The position numbers and the translations under genes are program-made. Shown here one piece after another: positions 7,056 to 10,440 of a stretch of DNA of 10,440 nucleotides (the first letter of the stretch is position 1; every line of letters starts with the position of its first letter). This DNA comes from Candidatus Firestoneibacteriota bacterium (GTDB lineage: Bacteria > Oederibacteriota > JAAXVQ01), in assembly GCA_013335425.1 (NCBI GenBank), contig JAAXVQ010000041.1, forward strand, positions 1 through 10,440. Reading direction: 5' to 3'. Under the pieces are notes generated by a model. The model did no database searches. It saw nothing but the letters and a program-made list of their open reading frames with translations, and was not told where the DNA came from.

Positions 7056-7130
7056 TTGCCCGGCAAAACGTTCATCCTGTTCGGCGACGCCCTGAAACCA
7101 CGTACCCGCCAGAACGTTTTCGATCGGCAA
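7056..7130. repeat. Long imperfect inverted repeat just after the PorV-OmpA gene
   Basis: A perfect 9-bp core, AAAACGTTC (7065-7073) and GAACGTTTT (7112-7120), extends on its outer sides to TTGCC/GGCAA with a short mismatch. This gives arms of about 18-19 nt around a 38-nt centre. The right arm begins 5 nt after the stop codon of the PorV-OmpA gene. No T-run follows on the transcribed strand, so it is not a standard intrinsic terminator. It could be a 3' mRNA-stabilising hairpin or the remnant of a small mobile repeat. Confidence 0.45.
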
Positions 7131-7135
7131 ACCGT

Positions 7136-8863
7136 TTACCGGGCCGGAACACCGATGTTCTGGCGGTGCTGCTGGTTGAAGATATCTTCTACATCCTCGG
7201 GATTCAGCTGCATTTCATAGACCTTGACCCTTTCCTTCTGCTTCTCCAGATCTTCATAACGCACGATATCCTCCGCTTTGACCGGTTCGGTTTTCGTGCT
7301 CATCGGCGCCAAGGTGTTCCCGGAAGATTCAACCGTGCCTTCCAAGCCGGCGGGAATTAAGACCTTTAGTTCCACGCGGCGGTTGGCTGCGCGCCCCTCC
7401 GCCGTCTGATTGCTGGCGACAGGATGGGTATCGCCATAACCGACGGGGAGCAAATTATCGGAAGTAAGGTTAAACCGGCCGCGCAGGTATTCCTTGACCG
7501 CCTCAACCCGAGTTTGTGAAAGCCTCAAATTTACCTTGGGCTTGCCTTGAGAATCGGTATGCCCCTCAATGCGGACTTTGAGGGACGGGTGTTTCTCCAG
7601 TACGGCGCCGAACTTGTCCAAGGTGGCAAAGGAGTTTTTCACCAAAATGGCCTTGCCGGACTGGAATTGAATCGCGGGCGTCTGTCCCAATTTAACCAAC
7701 TCGTTTACCCGATCCAATTCGGCTCGGGCTTTATCAATATCCGCTTGCAGTTTAACCATCATTTCCTTGAGTTTGGCTTCCTCGGCTGCGCGCTCAAGAG
7801 CCAGTTCCTTTTCCCTCTGCGCTGCCAGGTTTTCTTCCGGGGTAATCTCCAGCTTTTGCTCCGGCACCGGAGTCGTCGTGGGTTTGGAAGACATTGCCTG
7901 CTGTCCCCAGCTCGCAGTCAAAGAAATGCGGTGCGTACCGAACGATTTCTCAATGTAAAACGGCAGGGCAAACGCATAGTCCAGTTCCAACTGAGTCATA
8001 TTCAACTGCGGAAATGCATAGCGCCCGCTTAAACCTACGGTAAACTCCGTGGAGTTCACGCCCACGCGGGCCCCGGCCAAGCCTTGGAAAAACCAACTTT
8101 CCGCACCCGCCCGGAACGTATTGGTGTTTTGATCGTAACTGCGGTTCGCCCATTCCGTGGAGATGAGGATGTTGTCCAAAGGCGTTTTAAGCGGTTTTAG
8201 GTCCTGGCTCCAGGAAAGCCCCAGGCGTAAATTCGCCGGTACTTCCTCATAGGTGGTCACCCCCACGTCCGTGGGCAAGATATTTTCCCAACAGATACCC
8301 GCCACAAACGACCGGGGCAGCGGGTAGAGCAGGGACAAATCGGCTGTGACGCCGGTTTTTGATAAAGCTTCGGTATAATCGTTGGCGGGCACGTTCCAGT
8401 TTAACACTTTCACGTTGCTGCCCACATACACCGTCTCGCTTTTATAAGTGACGGTGCGGGCATAGGCCATATTGAACGTGTTCTCATGATAGATCGTTGA
8501 GTTGAACTGCGACCAAGATGCGCCAAAATAACCGATGGTAGGATCCACAGGCACGGATGCAGCCACAAAATTATAGCTGAGTGCATCGCTCTGCCCCGTA
8601 TAGAGCCGTTCCTGCAAACCGGAAAACAAACTGGCGTACATGGTGGTGATCTCGTACCGCCGCATATAAGCCAACCCGGCCGGATTCCAATTGATGGTGT
8701 TCACATCATCGGCCACGGCCACAAACGCGCGCCCCAGGCCCGCCGGACGTACGCCGGCGCCATAATCAAAAAAATAGGACCACGCTGGCGTACCGGGAAA
8801 AAACAAGCTCCCCGCCAGCACCAACATGCCGCCCAATAGCGCCCGGAACCCCTGCCGTCTCAT
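7136..8863 (-). CDS. PorV/PorQ-like outer-membrane barrel fused to an OmpA peptidoglycan-binding domain
   Basis: This 575-residue protein has a signal peptide (cleavage near residue 29). A PorV/PorQ-like (UPF0164-type) barrel covers about 30-325 and opens with GAGVRPAGLGRAFVAVADD and INWNPAGLA, the usual start of that family. A charged coiled coil (about 342-393) leads to a canonical OmpA domain (about 398-502). That domain has GHTD (Asp437) and LSQTRVEAV (Arg452), the pair that contacts diaminopimelate in OmpA/Pal proteins, and ends NRRVELKVL. A 73-residue hydrophilic tail with another helical stretch follows, unusual because OmpA domains normally end the protein. It overlaps the previous gene by 4 bp (ATGA), so translation is coupled. 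In type IX secretion, PorV carries cargo at the outer membrane, and the protein just upstream has a cargo-like C-terminus. The domain calls are firm; the secretion role is inferred. Confidence 0.85.
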   Translation of the reverse strand: MRRQGFRALLGGMLVLAGSLFFPGTPAWSYFFDYGAGVRPAGLGRAFVAVADDVNTINWNPAGLAYMRRYEITTMYASLFSGLQERLYTGQSDALSYNFVAASVPVDPTIGYFGASWSQFNSTIYHENTFNMAYARTVTYKSETVYVGSNVKVLNWNVPANDYTEALSKTGVTADLSLLYPLPRSFVAGICWENILPTDVGVTTYEEVPANLRLGLSWSQDLKPLKTPLDNILISTEWANRSYDQNTNTFRAGAESWFFQGLAGARVGVNSTEFTVGLSGRYAFPQLNMTQLELDYAFALPFYIEKSFGTHRISLTASWGQQAMSSKPTTTPVPEQKLEITPEENLAAQREKELALERAAEEAKLKEMMVKLQADIDKARAELDRVNELVKLGQTPAIQFQSGKAILVKNSFATLDKFGAVLEKHPSLKVRIEGHTDSQGKPKVNLRLSQTRVEAVKEYLRGRFNLTSDNLLPVGYGDTHPVASNQTAEGRAANRRVELKVLIPAGLEGTVESSGNTLAPMSTKTEPVKAEDIVRYEDLEKQKERVKVYEMQLNPEDVEDIFNQQHRQNIGVPAR

Positions 8864-9807
8864 TTGATGACCACCACGGTTCCCGAAATAAAATGCCCTT
8901 CCACTTCCAACTGATAAATGTATAAACCGCCCTCAACGAAAGTCCCGTTGGCGTTCCGACAATCCCAATAGCGCGTGTCCTGCAAGGTAACGATCGGGTA
9001 CCCGGTCGGATCATAAATTTTAATTTTAATTTTGGAATCCGGACTGTTCGTATAAAAATTAAAATAAGCACGCTGCCCGCGGACCGGTTTCACCGGGTTG
9101 GGAGTCACATAGCAACCCGTATTAAAATCAAACGGATAGTGAAAAAAGTCCAAATCCAGTTCGCCGACAAAATCCTGGTTCGCCGTCACTCCGGAAACAT
9201 CCGCGGCGAGATACAAATAGGCCGAGGATGTCTGTGCTTGACGTCCCGATGCGGGATATTTGCCCAATCCCTGCGCGCTGGCCACCACGCGGTCGTTGCG
9301 TTCCACGTCCCAGGCAGTGGTGCGGTCCACATCGGATTTGTCGTAGATGGTGCCCCAGTAACGTTGGGTGGCAGGATAAAAGCCCAACCCGCCGGCAACG
9401 GTGGTAATTGAAACCGGTGTGCCCCAGGTGGACCCGACATGCAAATCCGCGGGATAAACCTGCCAGTACAAAGGAATGGATTGCGACGGATCTAAAAACC
9501 CCCGCAAACCCCGGTACAAACCGTCCGGACTGCTTTTCGCCGTGCCGGTCAAGCTCCGCAGGTTGTGGGAATAAAGTTCAATACCCCAGTTCAAATTTTC
9601 GCTGCCTGAAAAATTAACCTGCAGGAAAAAAGGCATTAAGGTCCTGCCTTGCCAGCGGCCCATTTGCGGCAAGTCCAACCTGCCATATTGAGCTCCGGTG
9701 GTCAGCCCATAGGCCTCTACGCTGACAAAAGAAGCCTCCGCCATGCTCCCCGCGAGGGACCAAAGCAGCATGGCGAACAAAAAAATCCGATTACCTTTAA
9801 CGCGCAT
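8860..9807 (-). CDS. Secreted/surface protein with FlgD/T9SS-like C-terminal domain
   Basis: This 315-residue protein has a clear signal peptide (cleavage after AEA, near residue 25). The central part (about 26-230) is beta-rich. It contains NLNWGIELYSHN and IPLYWQVYPADLHVG, patterns suggesting a beta-sandwich surface or pilus-like module, but I do not recognise a named family. The last 83 residues (about 233-315) form a FlgD/T9SS-type Ig-like domain: TPNPVKP, KIKIKIYDPTGYPIVTL, YWDCRNANGTFVEGGLYIYQ and a terminal VVVIK. Similar C-terminal domains direct type IX secretion cargo to the cell surface in Bacteroidetes, although the same fold also serves as a non-signal module elsewhere. The ATG at 9807 has GGAG 10 nt ahead, 15 nt after the upstream stop. 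It overlaps the PorV-like gene by 4 bp. The function is unknown; it is probably cargo or a partner of the barrel protein. Confidence 0.8.
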   Translation of the reverse strand: MRVKGNRIFLFAMLLWSLAGSMAEASFVSVEAYGLTTGAQYGRLDLPQMGRWQGRTLMPFFLQVNFSGSENLNWGIELYSHNLRSLTGTAKSSPDGLYRGLRGFLDPSQSIPLYWQVYPADLHVGSTWGTPVSITTVAGGLGFYPATQRYWGTIYDKSDVDRTTAWDVERNDRVVASAQGLGKYPASGRQAQTSSAYLYLAADVSGVTANQDFVGELDLDFFHYPFDFNTGCYVTPNPVKPVRGQRAYFNFYTNSPDSKIKIKIYDPTGYPIVTLQDTRYWDCRNANGTFVEGGLYIYQLEVEGHFISGTVVVIK

Positions 9808-9822
9808 GCTTTTTGGGCTCCA

Positions 9823-10440
9823 TCAATTCATATGGCCCGCAACAAGCGGTACCTGTTTGGCAGAACTTTTAGGAACACCCACGGCCTGGGTTCCGTAGAG
9901 CGTTCCCCAAAAAATTTGAACATGCAAGGTGCTTGAACCCCGAACCATGGCAAAGGGGCCGCCGACTGTCAAGGATAACACTTCCCCTGGAAAAACCGGT
10001 TGCGTAGAGCGTAAATCCATTTGCCATATACGCCTATGCTTGACGTCTTCCACCCAAGCCAAACCGAAAGGCGCTAAATGCAAAATGCCCCGATTTTCAA
10101 CTTGGACATGCACTTCCAATTGTCCTGGTGCGACGAACTTCGACTCCAGCCCCACAATCTCCCCATCCGCTCTACGTTCTCCGTTCAAGCGGATGATGAC
10201 GGGCATGCCCCGACGCACCTTCAAGGGAATAGGCGCGCTTACCTTCTCCCCGGCAAACAGCGACAGTATGCATTCACCCGGCAATGTGGCCGGGCCTTTA
10301 AACTTCAAGCGCACCATCTGGGATGCACCTTTGGCCAATTGAATATGTTCGGGATAAACACTGCACCACGAACCCACTTCCTGGGTTAGATTCCCCTTCC
10401 GCCGATAATCCAACTCAACCCGGACCTCGGTATTATCGGA
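9823..10440 (-). CDS. PapD-like periplasmic chaperone-type protein, C-terminal fragment (runs off the window)
   Basis: The frame stays open to the window edge, giving 205 residues of a longer protein; no start is visible. The N-terminal part seen here (VRVELDYRRK, then WCSVYPEHIQLAKGASQMVRL and PATLPGECILSLFAGE) follows a known pattern: W-x-SV-x-P followed by a Gly-Ala-Ser 'L-x-x-G-x-S-Q-x-V-R' strand and a 'LPGEY'-like loop. That is characteristic of the PapD/MSP-like Ig fold of fimbrial chaperones. A second beta-rich region (about residues 85-205) contains VHVQVENRGILHL, FPGEVLSLTVGG and LHVQIFWGTLYG. It lies 15 nt before the secreted CTD protein, in one unit with it and the PorV-like barrel, so a role in delivering that surface protein is plausible. 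Family assignment rests on pattern similarity only. Confidence 0.6.
   Translation of the reverse strand, partial: SDNTEVRVELDYRRKGNLTQEVGSWCSVYPEHIQLAKGASQMVRLKFKGPATLPGECILSLFAGEKVSAPIPLKVRRGMPVIIRLNGERRADGEIVGLESKFVAPGQLEVHVQVENRGILHLAPFGLAWVEDVKHRRIWQMDLRSTQPVFPGEVLSLTVGGPFAMVRGSSTLHVQIFWGTLYGTQAVGVPKSSAKQVPLVAGHMN

Noticed and set aside
7050..7135. Short minus-strand frame after the PorV-OmpA stop, reading LPIENVLAGTWFQGVAEQ, that could be a frameshifted extension
   Set aside because: There is no good start codon (only a TTG) and no ribosome site. It overlaps the inverted repeat, and the upstream gene already ends at a normal stop. Probably chance.
1..10440. tRNA, rRNA, CRISPR arrays, transposases or prophage genes
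   Set aside because: None seen. No cloverleaf, no regularly spaced repeats, and the coding sequences show no integrase or transposase motifs.

Overview
All genes in this window lie on the minus strand, so they are read from high to low coordinates. The window suggests a Gram-negative (two-membrane) bacterium of moderately high GC content. Evidence for two membranes: most products carry signal peptides, two have OmpA-type domains, one has a PorV/PorQ-like outer-membrane barrel, and there is a complete ExbB-ExbD-TonB inner-membrane energy module. PorV-like barrels together with FlgD/T9SS-like C-terminal Ig domains are typical of FCB-type and deep candidate phyla (Elusimicrobiota- or Omnitrophota-like). 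The lineage is an inference and is not proven here.

Upstream block (10440-7136). A PapD-like periplasmic protein, truncated by the window edge, is followed 15 nt later by a secreted protein with a FlgD/T9SS-like C-terminal domain. That gene overlaps by 4 bp an unusual fusion of a PorV-like barrel, a coiled coil and an OmpA peptidoglycan-binding domain. The three look like one transcription unit. An imperfect long inverted repeat follows directly after it.

Middle (7135-6868). This gap of about 270 bp holds a plausible sigma-70-type promoter and a leader with mutually exclusive hairpins just before the next start codon.

Downstream block (6867-324). A tightly packed operon encodes a secreted TPR protein of about 1011 residues, a FlgD-Ig plus degenerate-OmpA protein, ExbB, two different ExbD proteins and TonB. 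Spacings are 1-43 nt, except for a 109-nt structured gap between exbB and the first exbD. The proton-channel and energy-transducing residues are intact: an Asp in both ExbD membrane helices and the Ser-x3-His motif in the TonB helix. The operon could therefore energise an outer-membrane process. No TonB-dependent receptor is present. The envelope partners encoded beside it are the TPR scaffold and the FlgD/OmpA protein.

Downstream edge (323-1). A 208-211-nt gap with inverted repeats and an AT-rich patch precedes the first 37 codons of another exported protein.

Taken together, the window encodes a trans-envelope machine (inner-membrane motor, periplasmic TPR scaffold, peptidoglycan anchors, outer-membrane barrel) next to a surface protein whose C-terminal domain resembles type IX secretion sorting domains. 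Whether the two blocks work together is a hypothesis based on adjacency and domain content.
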